Assembly (NCBI GenBank): GCA_949752795.1
Contig: OX457057.1
Span: 160,681,980 to 160,745,979 of the forward strand
Origin: Hyperoodon ampullatus
Taxonomy: Eukaryota > Chordata > Mammalia > Artiodactyla > Ziphiidae
Direction of reading: 5' to 3'
Length of the DNA stretch: 64,000 bases
Shown piece after piece: positions 46,259 to 58,460 of this stretch. Position numbers and translations under genes: made by a program. A model generated the notes under the pieces. That model worked only from the letters and a program-made list of their open reading frames with translations, ran no database searches and was not told the DNA's origin. The first letter of the stretch is position 1, and every line of letters begins with the position of its first letter.

Positions 46259-47319
46259 TCCCAGCTTTCCTTTCCCCGCTTTTCTTTGTTCCTACTAAAC
46301 TACTGCTCCATTAAGATAATTAAAGATGAAACCAAAAGAACAGCTTTAAGAACTGCTCTCGTAATTGGGACTGCTTCCAAATGCCATTGAAAGCATGTGC
46401 TTTTCTTTTTCTTTAACCCCACCCCCCATTGGACAAAACCTGAATCAATTTCAGGGGATGGATTTTGCTGCTTGTGTAAAATGTTCTGGCTTCTAGTCAA
46501 ATGGACATTGCAGGAGTATATAAAAATGGCTTTGTAGTAAAAAAAAAAAAAAAATGGCTTTGTTCTCCACACAAATGAATTCATTTAAGCAGCACACAGT
46601 TTTGATTTCTTACTATCTTTTGGAAGGGTAGAGCATTAGGGAATTTAAAGGTATCATTATTGTATGAAAAGTGCTGAATAAGGAATATCTGAGTGGTAAA
46701 CAACTCGCTGAACCACCTTAGTGCATCTGGGATAAGGGAGCATGTTGTTTATTGTGCCTTAAACCTGTTTCCAATACAAGGATTGTACACTTCTTGCTTA
46801 AGGAGGAACAATAATAACCAGTAACCTTGAACATACAGTACGGCTCTGCTGCTTGTTCTTCATTTGTAACTGTATCCTTAGATAAGGCTGAATCTCAGAA
46901 TTCCAACAAAAAGATTAAAAGATTCTGATAATGGCTGAAACGTCTTTGTTTCTGCATGTTTGTGTGAGAATGAGGCTAACATTAGCAGAGTTGGTGTTTA
47001 ATAAATATTCATTGAAAGAGTGGATGAATAAAGAAAGAGACTCCGCTGCTAAAGATCAGAGCTTAATAAAGACATTTTACCATGAGGAGGCAAAGAAACA
47101 AAGTCCCTACACTCTATGTTTTGTAAGTACCCTAGTATTGTGTTCAGGGACGCAGGAATTTGGAGAAAGAGAAGAAACGCACATTTCTGATGGTGGATTA
47201 AGGATGGAAGTTAACCAGTTCCAAAGTGAGTGCTTCCATATTTCAATTCATAGCAGCCACAAATGTTATTTGTCTAAATAGGAACATAAGGGAGGCAAGA
47301 ACATTAGATTTAATTTCCA
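46259..47319. other. No gene seen
   Basis: Unassigned, with an A run near 46540. The plus-strand frame at 46931-47281 (116 codons) has no recognised domain and is AT-rich. Confidence 0.4.
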
Positions 47320-47469
47320 TTTGCATTTCTAACTAGGTCAGTGGCCTTTAACATGTCTTACAATTCTCCTGAGCCTCAGTTTCCCCATTTGTAAAAATGG
47401 ATATAACTCATAGGGCTTTTATGAGAATTAAATACTATATATAAACATGTATGAGATTGAACCAGGCAT
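47320..47469 (+). mobile_element. MIR SINE, forward
   Basis: Carries ctcctgagcctcagtttccc, catttgtaaaaatggatata and gggcttttatgagaattaaa in MIR order. The tRNA-like head is lost. Confidence 0.7.
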
Positions 47470-48655
47470 ATTTAGTCATTCAACAAATATGTATGTGCCA
47501 GGCACTAGGGCAAAAAAGACAAGACCTTATCCCTTGAAGAGCTTATAGTCTAGCAGGAAAGATTTGTATGTTTTGAGTATTGAGATAAGTATGGATGGAG
47601 CACTATCGAGCAAGAGGAAGAACGCCTAAATCAGATTGGGGAACACAGGGAACACTTCCTGGGGGAGGCAATGCTCAACTGAGTTTTGAAGAAGTATAAG
47701 TTACATAGACAAAAATGGGAAGGTCATTCCAGACAGAGTGGTCAACACATGCAAAGGCAGAGTGGCACTGACTGTTTAGGGAACTAAACATACTGATAGT
47801 TCAGTATAACTGGAGCAAAACGTGTGGGCGGGGAAGAGGCAGCAGAGGGGGTGAGAGAGGCAGGCAGAGGCCAGATCAGGAAGAGCCTCAGGCGCCATGC
47901 TTTCAGAAAGCAAACTTTACCACCAAAGGTATGGGCAACCACTGGAAAGTTTGAGGGAGGGTGGGTTGAAACTAGTTTTATGTTTAGAAAGCGCACTCTG
48001 GGTGCAATGTGGGGAAAGGGTTGTAGGAGTGCAGCCTACAGGCAGGGGGTCCAGTTCAAGATCCCTATAGTAATCCAGACCAGAAAGAAAGGAGAGTCTG
48101 AGCTAAAGTTATGGGAATGGGGAGGAGGAGATAGATATAAGAGCCATTTAGGAGGTAGAGCTTGCAGGGCAGGGGTAGACGGCAGGTAGTGAGGGAAATG
48201 AGAGTCTAAGATGATTTCCATCCAACTTGGTGGATGACATTGCCATTCCTTGAGATGGAGATCACAGGAGAAGGAGCAGGTATGAGATGGGACTGGGGTG
48301 GGTAAACATGACGCCTTCCATTTAGGGCATGTTCAGTTTTTTTGTTTTTTTTTTTGCGGTACGCGGGCCTCTCACTGTTGTGGCCTCTCCCGTCGTGGAG
48401 CACAGGCTCCGGACACACAGCCCCAGCGGCCATGGTTCACGGGCCCAGTCGCTCCACGGCATGTGGGATCTTCTCGGACCAGGGCATGAACCCGCGTCCC
48501 CTGCATCGGCAGGCAGACTCCTAACCACTGTGCCACCAGGGAAGCCCCATGTTCAGTTTTATAGTCTGTGAGTCACCTGGGTAGAGATGTCAAGGCAATT
48601 GGATACATGGATCTGGACTAGAAGTATGGATTGGGAAGAAAGACTAAGACTGTGA
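47470..48655 (-). mobile_element. L2 LINE, reverse, split by a SINE
   Basis: Opens tcattcaacaaatatgtatg and tgtgccaggcactag, runs through gagtggtcaacacatgcaaa, taatccagaccag and gatggagatcacaggagaag. It continues past the SINE at 48341-48547 to about 48655. Same family and order as 680-3300. Confidence 0.75.
48341..48547 (-). mobile_element. CHR-type SINE, short form, inside L2
   Basis: The exact 13-bp target duplication catgttcagtttt lies at 48328-48340 and 48548-48560. The head, reversed, ends gccaccagggaagcc. Confidence 0.95.
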
Positions 48656-49555
48656 GTTCTCCAATATTTATTGCCTCTTGTTCTTTGGTACTAGAATTCC
48701 ATCTCTTGCTCTCTCTCTGCTGAATACATGGACACCTAGAATAAAAACTATGTTTCCCAGCTTCTTTTGCAACTGAGCCAGGTCATATGACTAAGATCTA
48801 AGCAATGAAACATAAGTGAAGTATCATGTGAGAGGTTCTGAAAACCTTACTCTAGGTTCAACCCATGTGTACCCTGTGCTCCTCCTTTTGCACCTGTCCC
48901 ATCCTCTGTCTTTCTGCCTGGAAGATAGATGCTGCCACCTTGGACAATGAGGTTGAGACCACTTAAAGGAGAACATCAAGAGGGAAGGGTCCTGGGCAAG
49001 GCCATCACTTTGCACTACTCCAGAAGGGATGGTTCAAGCTGTATATGTGGATAATGCTTCCTGGAGCTGTAGGGCACAGCCTGCGAGGCTGTAAATGGAG
49101 GCCCAGGGTCTGGGTCCCTGACGTCATGGAGCTTCGTCATAACAGCTCTAGACTATTTACTCAGACTTTTATGGGAGAAAGAAAAAATTCCAAAACTACT
49201 CTTTTGGTTAAGCTTTTAAATGACCAGTATTAGCCTAATTTACACAGGGAATCACCAACCTATGGGAGAGAGTTGAAACCACAGATATGGACCCAGTCTC
49301 GCAGGGGCTGTGTGCAGTGAGAGGAACAGAGGATAACAACAGAGCCTGGAAGACAGGCCCTCGAGGGGTCCCTCCACGCTCTTGCCTCCATCCATTCTGA
49401 AAGGTCCTTTACTGTGTGTCCTTTTCCTTCCCACCCTGCCTCGGGGATGAGCATAAGCCTCCTCTACTCAACCACTGCCATTCCGTCACAGACGTCCTAC
49501 TTTAACCATAAAGATTCACAATTGGGTGTGGGGGGGAAGAAAGCAGCAGCAATGA
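48656..49555. other. No gene seen
   Basis: Unassigned. Only frames of 60 to 64 codons. Confidence 0.4.
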
Positions 49556-49985
49556 TTTGAACAGCTTTAATGAAATATAATTCATGTATCATATAATTCA
49601 GCATTTAAAGTGCACAATTCAGGGCTTCCCTGGTGGTGCAGTGGTTGAGAGTCCGCCTGCCGATGCAGGGGACGTGGATTCGTGCCCCAGTCCGGGAAGA
49701 TCCCACGGGCCGCAGAGAGGCTAGGCCCGTGAGCCATGGCCGCTGAGCCTGCACGTCTGGAGCCTGTGCTCCACAAAGGGAGAGACCACAACAGTGAGAG
49801 GCCCGCGTACCGCAAAAAAATAAATAAATAAATAAATAAATAAATAAAGTACACAATCCAATATTTTTCACTATTTTCACAGGGTTAGTCAACCATCACC
49901 ACAATCTAATTTTAGAACGTTTGTACCCTGCAAAAAGAAATGGGATTAGATGTCCATTGGCATCTGTTTCCCATTCCACAGCAAT
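49556..49985 (-). mobile_element. L1M 3'UTR, reverse, split by a SINE
   Basis: Reads acagctttaatgaaatataa and attcagcatttaaagtgcac. After the SINE it resumes with gttagtcaaccatcaccaca and gaacgtttgtaccctgcaaa. This is the L1M end as at 1205-1500. Confidence 0.8.
49622..49844 (+). mobile_element. CHR-type SINE, short form, inside L1M
   Basis: Target repeat taaagtgcacaattca (49606-49621) is matched by taaagtacacaatcca (49845-49860), two changes. The tail is a clean TAAA microsatellite. Confidence 0.94.
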
Positions 49986-50034
49986 AATTTTTAACTCAGC
50001 CATTGTTGGAGCTGAAGTAAACCAACTAGTAAAA

Positions 50035-50180
50035 CCAATGCCTTAGGCATAGAAAGCAGAGAATAAACCTGAGGACACGGAGGTTCAAAGAAGTTCAGTT
50101 ACCCGCACAAGGTGACACAGAGAGTGACAGAACCAGGTCTCCTGGCTTTCCCTTCAGTGTCCTTTCACTTTTTTAAATAA
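50035..50180 (-). mobile_element. MIR SINE, reverse
   Basis: Reads gaggacacggaggttcaaag, cacaaggtgacacagagagt, aaccaggtctcctggct. Confidence 0.6.
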
Positions 50181-50239
50181 TGCTGCAGGCATTCCATAAA
50201 GACTCTTTGAATGGAAGTGATAAGGTACCATGGAAGAAT

Positions 50240-51375
50240 AATGGCCTTTATTTTCTTTGGAAATAATTTCAAAATTACAAACATGTTGCAAGAATAGTAC
50301 AAACTCCCATATGTCCTTCACCCAGATTCCCCATTTGTTAACATTTTACCACATTTGTCTTTATTCTCTCTGCATATTTATATACTTTACTTTTTTCCAA
50401 ATGATTTAAGAGGAAGTTGCAGACACAATGCCTCATTAACCCTTAATACTTTAGTGCGCATTTTCTAAAAACAAGGACATTCTCCAATATAACTACAGTA
50501 CAAACATTGAGACAATGTTACCATCTAATCCACAAACAACATTCAAATTTTACCATCTGTCCCAATAATATCCTTTATGGGTCTAGACTCCAATCCAAGA
50601 TGATGTGTTGCATTTAATTGTCATATCTCTCTGGTCTCCTTTAATTTGGAATAGTTCCTTAGCCTTTCCTTGTCCTGTACGTCTTTGACATTTGCAAAGA
50701 GTACAGCCTGTAGAATATTGTTCTGTAGAATATTCTTCAATTTGCGTTTGTCTGATATTTCCTCATGATTAGTTTTAGGTCATGCATTTTTGTCAGGGCC
50801 GCCACAGAGTAACACTTGGACCAGTGTATCACATCGGGGATATGCGATGTCGATTTGTCCCACTACTTGTGCCATCAAATTTAGCCACTTAGTTAAGCTG
50901 GTTCTTCACAGTAAAGTTAATTAATAAGCATTTTGTAGTTATTAATAAGTATTTTATTGGGAGATACTATGAGATGATGTGAATATTCTGTTTCTCATCA
51001 AATTTTCATCCACTGGTTTTAGCATCCACCAATGATTCTTGCCTAAATCAATTTTTATTATGATGGTGGCCAGCCCTGATTTTCTAATTCCATCATTCTT
51101 TCTATGCTTATGTGTTGGTGTAACACTGTGAGGTAGAGTTTTCTCTTATTTATTTACGTATGTCATTTTAGACTCATGGATGCCTATTATGTATACAACA
51201 GGTTGTAACATATTAGTCTTGATAGTTATTTTGATTCTTAATTGCCCTCAATATGGCCAATGCGAGACCCTTCAAGCCGAGTCCTTTTGATATGTCCTCC
51301 TCATTCCTGAGTACTACGTCACTTTCTGGAAAAAGAAGTTCCAGGTTCATCTTGTATATCCACTGTCCTAGCCCT
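50240..51375 (-). mobile_element. Old L1-type LINE, non-coding end, reverse (segment 1)
   Basis: Diagnostic order: cccatatgtccttcacccag, cattgagacaatgttaccat, atcctttatgggtctagact, gtttgtctgatatttcctca, atgtcgatttgtcccactac, gcatccaccaatgattcttg. The sequence is a long, well-known old LINE segment that continues at 51866 and 52503. L1M membership is from memory. Confidence 0.65.
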
Positions 51376-51377
51376 GT

Positions 51378-51862
51378 AGGTTAGTTCCTGTGGCTGCTGT
51401 AACAAATTATCCCAGACTTTGTGGCTTAAAACAACAGAAATTTATTCTCTCACAAGTTTGGAGGCCAGAAGTCTGAAATCAGTATCACTGGGCTGAAATC
51501 TAGTTGTCAGCAGGACCATGCTCCATCTGGAAGCTGTAGGGGAGAGTCCATCCCTTGCCTCTTCTAACTTCTGATGGCTGCCAGCATTCCTTGGCTCGTG
51601 GCCATATCACTCTAGTGCCTGACTCTGTGGTCACATGATCTCTTCCTCTACTGTCTGTAATCTCTTTTTCTGTTTCTCTCTTATAAGGACTCTTGTCATG
51701 GGTATGTAGGGCCCACCCAGATAATATGGGATAATCTCCTCATCTTGAGAGAAACTTAATCACATCTGCAAAGATCTTTTTTCCAAATAAGGTAACATTT
51801 ACAGGTTCTAGGGATTAGGATGTGGATATCATTTGTTGGATCAGTTTTTAGCCCACCACATC
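51378..51862 (-). mobile_element. MaLR/MLT1-like LTR, reverse, inside old LINE
   Basis: Opens gttagttcctgtggctgctg, carries gtggcttaaaacaacagaaa and cttataaggactcttgtcat, and ends near tttttagcccaccaca. It splits the LINE between cctagccctgta and cttggactcagtca. Confidence 0.65.
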
Positions 51863-51865
51863 TTG

Positions 51866-52050
51866 GACTCAGTCATTTCTTGAAGGAGTGCTGGTTCTTC
51901 TTAATGGAGAAAGATATTTAGAAGCCAAGATGTGAATGCTAGGTGTGTTATTGCTACTTGGATGCCTTTACTTCCTGACACTCTATGCAGATAGAGCTAG
52001 GAAATTACAGAGAGAGAAAGAGAAAGAAGTGTGGATGTATGTCTGTGAAT
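51866..52050 (-). mobile_element. Old L1-type LINE (segment 2)
   Basis: Resumes with gactcagtcatttcttgaag, ctggttcttcttaatggaga and gatagagctaggaaattaca, the continuation of segment 1. Confidence 0.6.
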
Positions 52051-52052
52051 AT

Positions 52053-52502
52053 GTTGGGCTGCACCCCACAGGCCTACAAGCCCAGCTTCAAGACCAAAGA
52101 AAGACCAAAGACCAAGACCAAAGAAAGAGCCTAGAGTCAGAGATATCAATGGTTTAATGGGCAGGGCGCGGGGGGTGCATATATTACATGTCTGAAGCAA
52201 AGTCCTGGAGTGACACCCCACCATGTGCAGTGCACGGCGGGCAGGACATGGTTGCAGTCTTCACTCCCAAGGTAGGGCAGAAGGGGAGATTACCAGTTAT
52301 AGGCTCATTAGTTACCAGGGAAACCAGTAGAGGGGCACGCCCATCACCTGACCCTTTGATAAGAACAATCCCTAGCTGGGGCTTGGGGCAAGTAAGCAGG
52401 AAGGTCAGTCATGTGGGTAGGGTGTAGGTGAAGCAGGCACTGGTTGGGCAGGGGATGTATGGAGAGCAAGAGAACAGCCATCTGGAGTGGCCTGACCATG
52501 CA
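52053..52502 (-). mobile_element. Probable solo LTR, reverse
   Basis: About 450 bp interrupt the old LINE. On the minus strand the insert starts TGCATGGTCAGG, has a TATA-like taatatatgcacccc near 52175, an ATTAAA signal near 52155 and ends GCAGCCCAACA. That gives TG...CA ends with promoter and polyadenylation signal in LTR order. A run of gaccaaag units lies at about 52093-52130. No convincing target duplication; the family is unknown. Confidence 0.5.
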
Positions 52503-52850
52503 GTATATGTATGCCTATGTAAGTATCTATCTATAGATACACACACACATAAATGCACATAAATCTAATTTATCTACTCATGTAAAAACCAGGAGCTCAC
52601 ACAGAAACCTTCAATTCCAGTTCACCAGTACAGAGTTTATTCCAGCCTTCTTCCTTTCTGTATTTGTAGCTTGAATGTAGATCTGTCCAATAGTGAGAGA
52701 CCTGGCTTCCATTAGCCCCAAGATGCTTATTATTTGATCCATTCCCCTGTAACCAGTCTCCCAACCATGCCAGCGAAATCCACATAGCCCTGTTGCTGCC
52801 AACCACACTGGCTATAGAGAATGAAATCCATCTGCCCTAGGGAAGGGGAA
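52503..52850 (-). mobile_element. Old L1-type LINE (segment 3)
   Basis: Carries gtatctatctatagatacac, cagtacagagtttattccag and gagagacctggcttccatta. This continues segment 2 in order. Confidence 0.55.
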
Positions 52851-52869
52851 GGATGGGCAGAACCTTTCT

Positions 52870-52992
52870 CTCTCTTTTTTTTTGCCCGCATTGTGATACT
52901 TGGGAGAACTTAGTTCCCTGACCAGGGATTGAATCCAGGGCACATGGCAGTGAAAGCGCCAATCCTAACTACTGGACCGCCAGGGAACTCCC
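52870..52992 (-). mobile_element. tRNA-derived SINE, short older form, reverse
   Basis: Reads cttagttccctgaccaggga and ccaatcctaactactggacc, and ends at agggaactccc. About 120 bp, the tRNA-only type as at 33207-33348. Target repeat unclear. Confidence 0.85.
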
Positions 52993-54479
52993 TGGATAAA
53001 ACCTTCTAATGAAAAGAGGCACAATATGATTTTATTAGAGAAGTAGAATTCTCTGCATTAAAGATAAATCTTTCTTCCATTGAGCTCAAAACACCTTCAT
53101 TTGTGATCTTAACATTTGTTATGCTCAGAGAGATATCCTCAAGCCCCAGAAATGAATGATACTTATAATCCAACATCCTGAAGGGTCTCCATCCTAAAGG
53201 CTTGAGATGACAGTGAAGGGTTCAGAAGTTCCCCTACACAACATACATATTCACATTAGTGCTGCATTTTTCTCATCCTTTAAAAAAATGTGAATTGCCA
53301 GACATGCTGAATCTTAAATTGCTTGTAGACATAAAATATTCTCAGTTGGATGAACACCGTCATATTTTAAAACCCTAGAAGACCCTGGGGGGAGTAATTT
53401 TCAAATCCACTCAGACACACTAACAGATGATTTTGCCCCTCACTAACTTCTGATGTTGCTAATGGGAGGAAGGGTGGAGTTCAGCAGTGCCATTTAAATT
53501 CTAGACAAACATTGGATTTATAGTTCTATTGTGTAATACCATTGTCTAACACATAAAGTGTTTTTCTTACTGAGAAATAAAGACTGAGTAGTGGTGGAGG
53601 AGGGAAGCCGAGGGAAATTAGCGGATTAGAATGCACGTGGGTGACTCTTCCAGACAAAGTTCTTTGGGCACATTTTGGCTCTTTCCTCTCTGCATTAAAA
53701 AAAAAAAAAACAGTGTGTGTGTGTGTGTGCGCACGTGCACGCTCATTTGTGTGGCTATTTTAGCTGTCTCAATCCCTGGGCTGCTTAAGCATTAATAACA
53801 ACCAAAAACACAACAGATTTTGTTTTTGTTGCTATCGCATATGCCAAGCATCTGGGCTGAGACAAGGAAAATGGAAACCTGAAAGCCTCCTGAAATTGTG
53901 GAATGATGACAGTAGCTTTTGGTAGCGGGAACTGGGTTTCATTTTCCCCTTCTGTTACAAGGGTTCAGAAATTAAAGGGAGGACACTTAAAAAGGGGGGA
54001 AAAAGTCTGGTGACTACATGCCACAGTTTAAAGAAGGAAGATGTAGAGGAAGTGGCAAGGCAGATTTTGCAATAGTTAAGCCTTTTTTACAGGGTCCAGA
54101 TCTGTGGCGTGACTATAAAGCAAATAGGATTTCTTTAACACCACACAGCTGACTTAAACGTTAAAAGCAGTTGTACCCACTTCAAAGTGGCCACCCAGGG
54201 AGCCCGTGCACAAGGCTAAGGAAAGTGTAGTCTTTCAGAACATTTTGGAAACATCTTCTGGAGCTGACTTCAGAGTCGCTTAATGAGCCACATGAAATTT
54301 TAGGCTTGTGTCTATAGCAACGATTATTTTTTCCCACCCAGACTAGAATTTCCAGCCATTTACTATCCACTTTTATTTTTCTCATTTGACTTTAAAAGAC
54401 TTGGAATTTTTCCCCAAAATCACTCTCAAAGATCTTTTAATGCAATTCAAAAGAACGTCATTAGTGATAATTATGGTAT
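52993..54479. other. No gene seen; (GT)n at 53712-53732
   Basis: A repeat-poor 1.5-kb block with a GT microsatellite preceded by an A run. No open frame longer than 67 codons. Confidence 0.45.
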
Positions 54480-54695
54480 GAATAGCTACTTATTGGGCTA
54501 CCTGGGATATGCAGATACTTTATATACATTTTACCTGGTCTTTTTTCTCGTTTTACCAATGAGGAAACTGAGGCTCTGAGGGAGATCAAGCAACTGGGTC
54601 AAGGTTGCATAGCTAAGAAGTGGCAGAACTTGATTCGCACCCAGGTCACCAGTCTCCAAACAAAGCTCACGCTTTTTGCCCCGTGCTACACCTAA
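54480..54695 (-). mobile_element. MIR SINE, reverse
   Basis: Near full length: ttttaccaatgaggaaactg, ggtcaaggttgcatagctaa, gattcgcacccaggtcacca. Confidence 0.8.
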
Positions 54696-55824
54696 AGAAT
54701 CACTCCACTTTTTTTGAGTTATGGCATTTTAGCCCTAGAAACGTGATGACTCCCAAAGTGGCCATTTCAAAGGCACAATGCTCATTCGATTGTATAAATG
54801 CTTGTTTATGTGTTTCAAGCCTGTCTCATTATTTTATTGTCACAACTCATATTTTACATCGCAGAGAAAACGTTTACAACTGAAAATGCTAACAGGATAT
54901 TACCCACAATTGAAGATGGTAAATGTTAATATTACCATTTAGAACAATGAGTCTCAGGAACTGGAGGCGGGGGGAGGGAGTTCAGACTCCCACATGCCAG
55001 CCCACCCGCATCTCAGGGGGCCGGGTTGTAGGTCTGGCTTGAAAACAAAGCGGTGCTTTGTTCTAGTGCTTTTTTCCCCCTGATACTTATGCTGAATTTC
55101 AGAAAATGAAAGGAGGGCATGCGATGTTTTAAAGTTTATCAAACGGGAAAGCAGTTTTTTTTTTTTTTAATGCAGGGATTTTAAATAAGTTTGGAAAATA
55201 CTATAAGAAGGAAAACACAATCTGCTTTAATATTTTAGAAACCTTTGCCTCCGTACAAGAGAAAACTGACTGGTAAAAGCGAGAGGTAAGGAGGTCAAAG
55301 AAAACACATCTTCAACACCCTTTGTTTAATAATTCAATGCAAACCCTCCTTATTATGCCTCTAAAAATCATTATTGTTCCGAGAGGGGCGCTGGGGAGAG
55401 GAGCAGCAGCCTCTGGGCACAGAATAAGAGCAGCACGTGAAGTTCCAGGAGCTGCAGACATTCAAACCTGCTCCCTCCTCTTTATGGAAACCCTGGTAGT
55501 GAGAGACAAATGCTCCTGAGCATCTGTTCGATAGGCATTTGTGAATGGCGGGGATTCTTTCTAAACAGATTTGTAGCTGTTGTGTAAACAGCTGGGTTTA
55601 AGAAATAGCTCCATTTGCACCAGCCTATTATTTGATGAAGGAATTTGAGTGTGTGGCCTTGTGTCTCTGAGAAGGTCAGAGCGGTTGTTTGCTGGGTAAA
55701 ATGCTGCATTTAAAAAGTATTGTGTGTTCAGGCACTTAGGCTTCCACTCATTCTGCACCAGGATTTCCACCCCAGTTTTCCTCTGTATTCTTCTTTGAAT
55801 TATTTGTGATTAGAAGGATGGTAA
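54696..55824. other. No gene seen
   Basis: Unassigned, with a T run near 55156. Frames up to 87 codons show no recognised domain. Confidence 0.4.
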
Positions 55825-55925
55825 GATTCATAGGCTCCAGAGACCATATCTGCTTTATTCACCCGTGTCCTCTCGGGATGTAGCATGGTATCTGGCACAT
55901 GGTAGGTACTCAGTGAATGAATAAT
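55825..55925 (+). mobile_element. L2 3' end, forward
   Basis: Reads catatctgctttattcaccc, ggcacatggtaggtactcag and tgaatgaataa. Confidence 0.7.
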
Positions 55926-56597
55926 CCAAAAGCTCTTGCCGTATCCTGCTCTGGACTCTGAGCTGGTCATTGCCCAAAGCTCATCTGAGTTCACTGGGTC
56001 AAATTGCAAAGAAAGCAAGAGAGTCAGTTTTCAATGATGAATGGGCAGTGTGCCATTGCCAGGCCCTTCTCGCTACCATTTGGAAAGCAAACCACTGTTT
56101 ACCCTGCAAGCCTTTTGGAAGAAAATTGGCACTTTGACACACCACCCTCAAAGGGTCTACCAATCCCTGTTCTGGAAATACAAAATCTGGGTTTCCTCTA
56201 TGGCTAAAGTCTTGGGCTTAGCCCCCTTGGGGCAGAAGCCAGGGATGAGGGAAGCCCTGGAAAGCAGCCAGTGCCATCAGCATGGCCTGCAGCAACATTT
56301 CTCTGGAGGATGTCCTTGCTTCAAGCCAAAGGAGTGGGCCATTGGATGCACTTGAGAAGAGATCAACTGCAAACTGGGAATTGATATGTAGGGAGCAGGG
56401 GCGTAGGAGACAGGGGATGCCAAAGCTGAAGAGCGGCGAGAGCAGGCGGGAGACAGGTCTTGCATGGACGAGGAACCCTGTGCTCTAGTCGTACTTCCTG
56501 GACTATGAAATGTCCGATACTACAGGGAGGGTATTCAAAGGAGAGAAGTCAAGTAAGCAGAACCTAGGCCACTGGGATCAGAATGAGGGCATAGGAC
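55926..56597. other. No gene seen
   Basis: The plus-strand frame at 56041-56355 (104 codons) has no recognised domain. The rest is unassigned. Confidence 0.4.
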
Positions 56598-56758
56598 AGT
56601 GATTCTCAGTAGAACGTTAAAATCACCTGGGGAGCTTTTGCAATCATGGATGCCTGATCACACCCCTAGAGATCCTGATTTAATTGGTTGGAAGTTGGGC
56701 CCAAGCCTCAGTGGGTTTTAAAAGCTCCCCAGGTGATTCTAATGTACACTAGATCAAG
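56598..56758. mobile_element. MER5A-like hAT DNA transposon fossil
   Basis: Opens cagtgattctcagtagaacg, contains aatcacctggggagcttttg and closes ccccaggtgattctaatg. This matches the non-autonomous MER5A type in length and internal order. Confidence 0.75.
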
Positions 56759-56804
56759 CAAAAGTGAACAGAGAGCAGGAAGAGTGTGTTTATCCATGTA
56801 ACTT

Positions 56805-57009
56805 TTTTGTGTGTGTGTGGTTTCTTGGGCCTTTCACTGTTGCGGCCTCTCCCGCTGCGGAGCACAGGCTCCGGACGCGCAGGCTCAGCAGCCATGGCTC
56901 ACGGGCCCAGCCGCTCTGTGGCATGTGGGATCTTCCCGGACCAGGGCACGAACCCGTATCCCCTGCATTGGCAGGCAGACTCTCAACCACTGCGCCACCA
57001 GGGAAGCCC
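56805..57009 (-). mobile_element. CHR-type SINE, short form
   Basis: The exact target repeat tatccatgtaactt lies at 56791-56804 and 57010-57023. The tail is a short T run turning into GT units, so a small microsatellite has grown in it. Confidence 0.95.
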
Positions 57010-57281
57010 TATCCATGTAACTTCTTGTCCCACAGCTGAGTCCTCTCACCTGCTGGCCCAGCTCACCCCAGGCACTGAGACCTAGTCTGAGCCTATTCCT
57101 AGTCCAGAGAAATTGAAGGGAGCTGATTTCCATAGCTCAGGTGACTGGGTTAATTGGGGGCGGTCCCCTCCACTTTCTCCTTTGGTCAGCCAGACCATGT
57201 CCTAAATCAGCTGAAGACCAAAAGCTTTGCATCATAAGCAGTGTGATTGAATTAGCATATAATACAGTGGTTTAACTTTAG

Positions 57282-57462
57282 GGTTGCCAGTTTCAAATTA
57301 AAATACAGAACACTGAATTCAGATTTAATTTAGAATAAACAATGAATAATTTTTTTTAGTATAAGTATGCACCATGCAATACTTGGGACATATTTGTACT
57401 AAAAATTATTTACCTGAAATTTAATAGGGCATCTTGTATTTTATCTGGCAAATCTACTTTAG
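57282..57462. mobile_element. Palindromic short DNA transposon
   Basis: Left end ttagggttgccag with aaaatacag, right end cttgtattttatctggcaaa. The middle gtataagtatgcacc and gacatatttgtactaa are inverted copies. One arm has lost about 15 bp. It resembles a MER53-type element; the name is from memory. Confidence 0.65.
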
Positions 57463-58446
57463 ACTCAAATGTTATGTTTGAATTTAAGAGCATGACTAGC
57501 TCTTTATAGCAAAATTGAAAAGATTGGGTTACTGTGTATGTAACCGTTTCACTCTCAGAAGTGTGAAGTTTGAATGAATTATGTGGTCATCCTATGCATG
57601 GTGAGCCAGGCTGAGAATACCTGACTGTACTCAGTAAGACAAGGATTTTATTGGTTAGTCCCATAAAGGAGATGATCTCTAGTTTTCTTTCTGGAAGCCT
57701 GGGGTAACAGAACACGAACTCCATCTGAGCAGCTACTGTTAAATCTATTGTACATTTCTGTCTCACTGATGCCTTTCTGTAGCTGGAGGAGGTGGACCCT
57801 GTAGGAGGCAAGGATGGCAAATTCCCTCTCTGCCACCAGCATGGCCTGTACCGTGTCAGGAGTGGCGAGAGCTGCAAACCTGACTCTCCCCTGGGTTGGG
57901 GAACTCCTCTCACTTGCCCACCAGATCCGGAGACTAAGGCAGGTAGCCATAAAGCTGCTTTTACTTTTACCTTTAGCTGGTGTCTTTATCTGCCTGTAAT
58001 GAACCACTCATCCGGAGGAAAAAGAACATGTTCTCAATTCCACCTTTGGAACTAGGAAATTAGTCTTTTACCAGATGAAAGCACTCAACACTAAACCAAC
58101 TGCTGTTTGTTCCATGCCGTCCCTCTGTCTGTGTCCCTCTAACTGTAGTGGCCTGATCATACATCACACCTAAGGCAGATGCAAAGAATCAGCCCTGGGC
58201 CATGGCCATGGCCCTGATTCAGATATTTATCAGCCTGCCTCCCTGTGTGTGTGGCCCATCCATTACTGAATAGCAAGTATGCCCAGAGCACCTCAGCTTT
58301 CTGCTCAGTGCCTGATATTAGCCTCAGGTTTGCCCCCTTGCTCTGATCACCAGACTTTCTTCTCCCGTTTGTCAGACTTGGAGCTCCCGCCACCTGTCCC
58401 TCTGCTTGACTTAGGGCTTTATTGATCCTTGAGCTACAGCATTCTT
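57463..58446. other. No gene seen
   Basis: Two overlapping minus-strand frames at 57587-57913 and 57648-58007 (108 and 119 codons) show no recognisable domain. Confidence 0.4.
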
Positions 58447-58460
58447 AAAGCTATAAGATG

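Noticed and set aside
47824..48189. 121-codon open frame rich in G and R
   Set aside because: Lies antisense within a decayed L2 element; purine-rich L2 antisense is often open.
57648..58007. 119-codon minus-strand frame beside another of 108 codons
   Set aside because: Two overlapping frames of similar length with unrelated peptides point to chance openness; no domain recognised.
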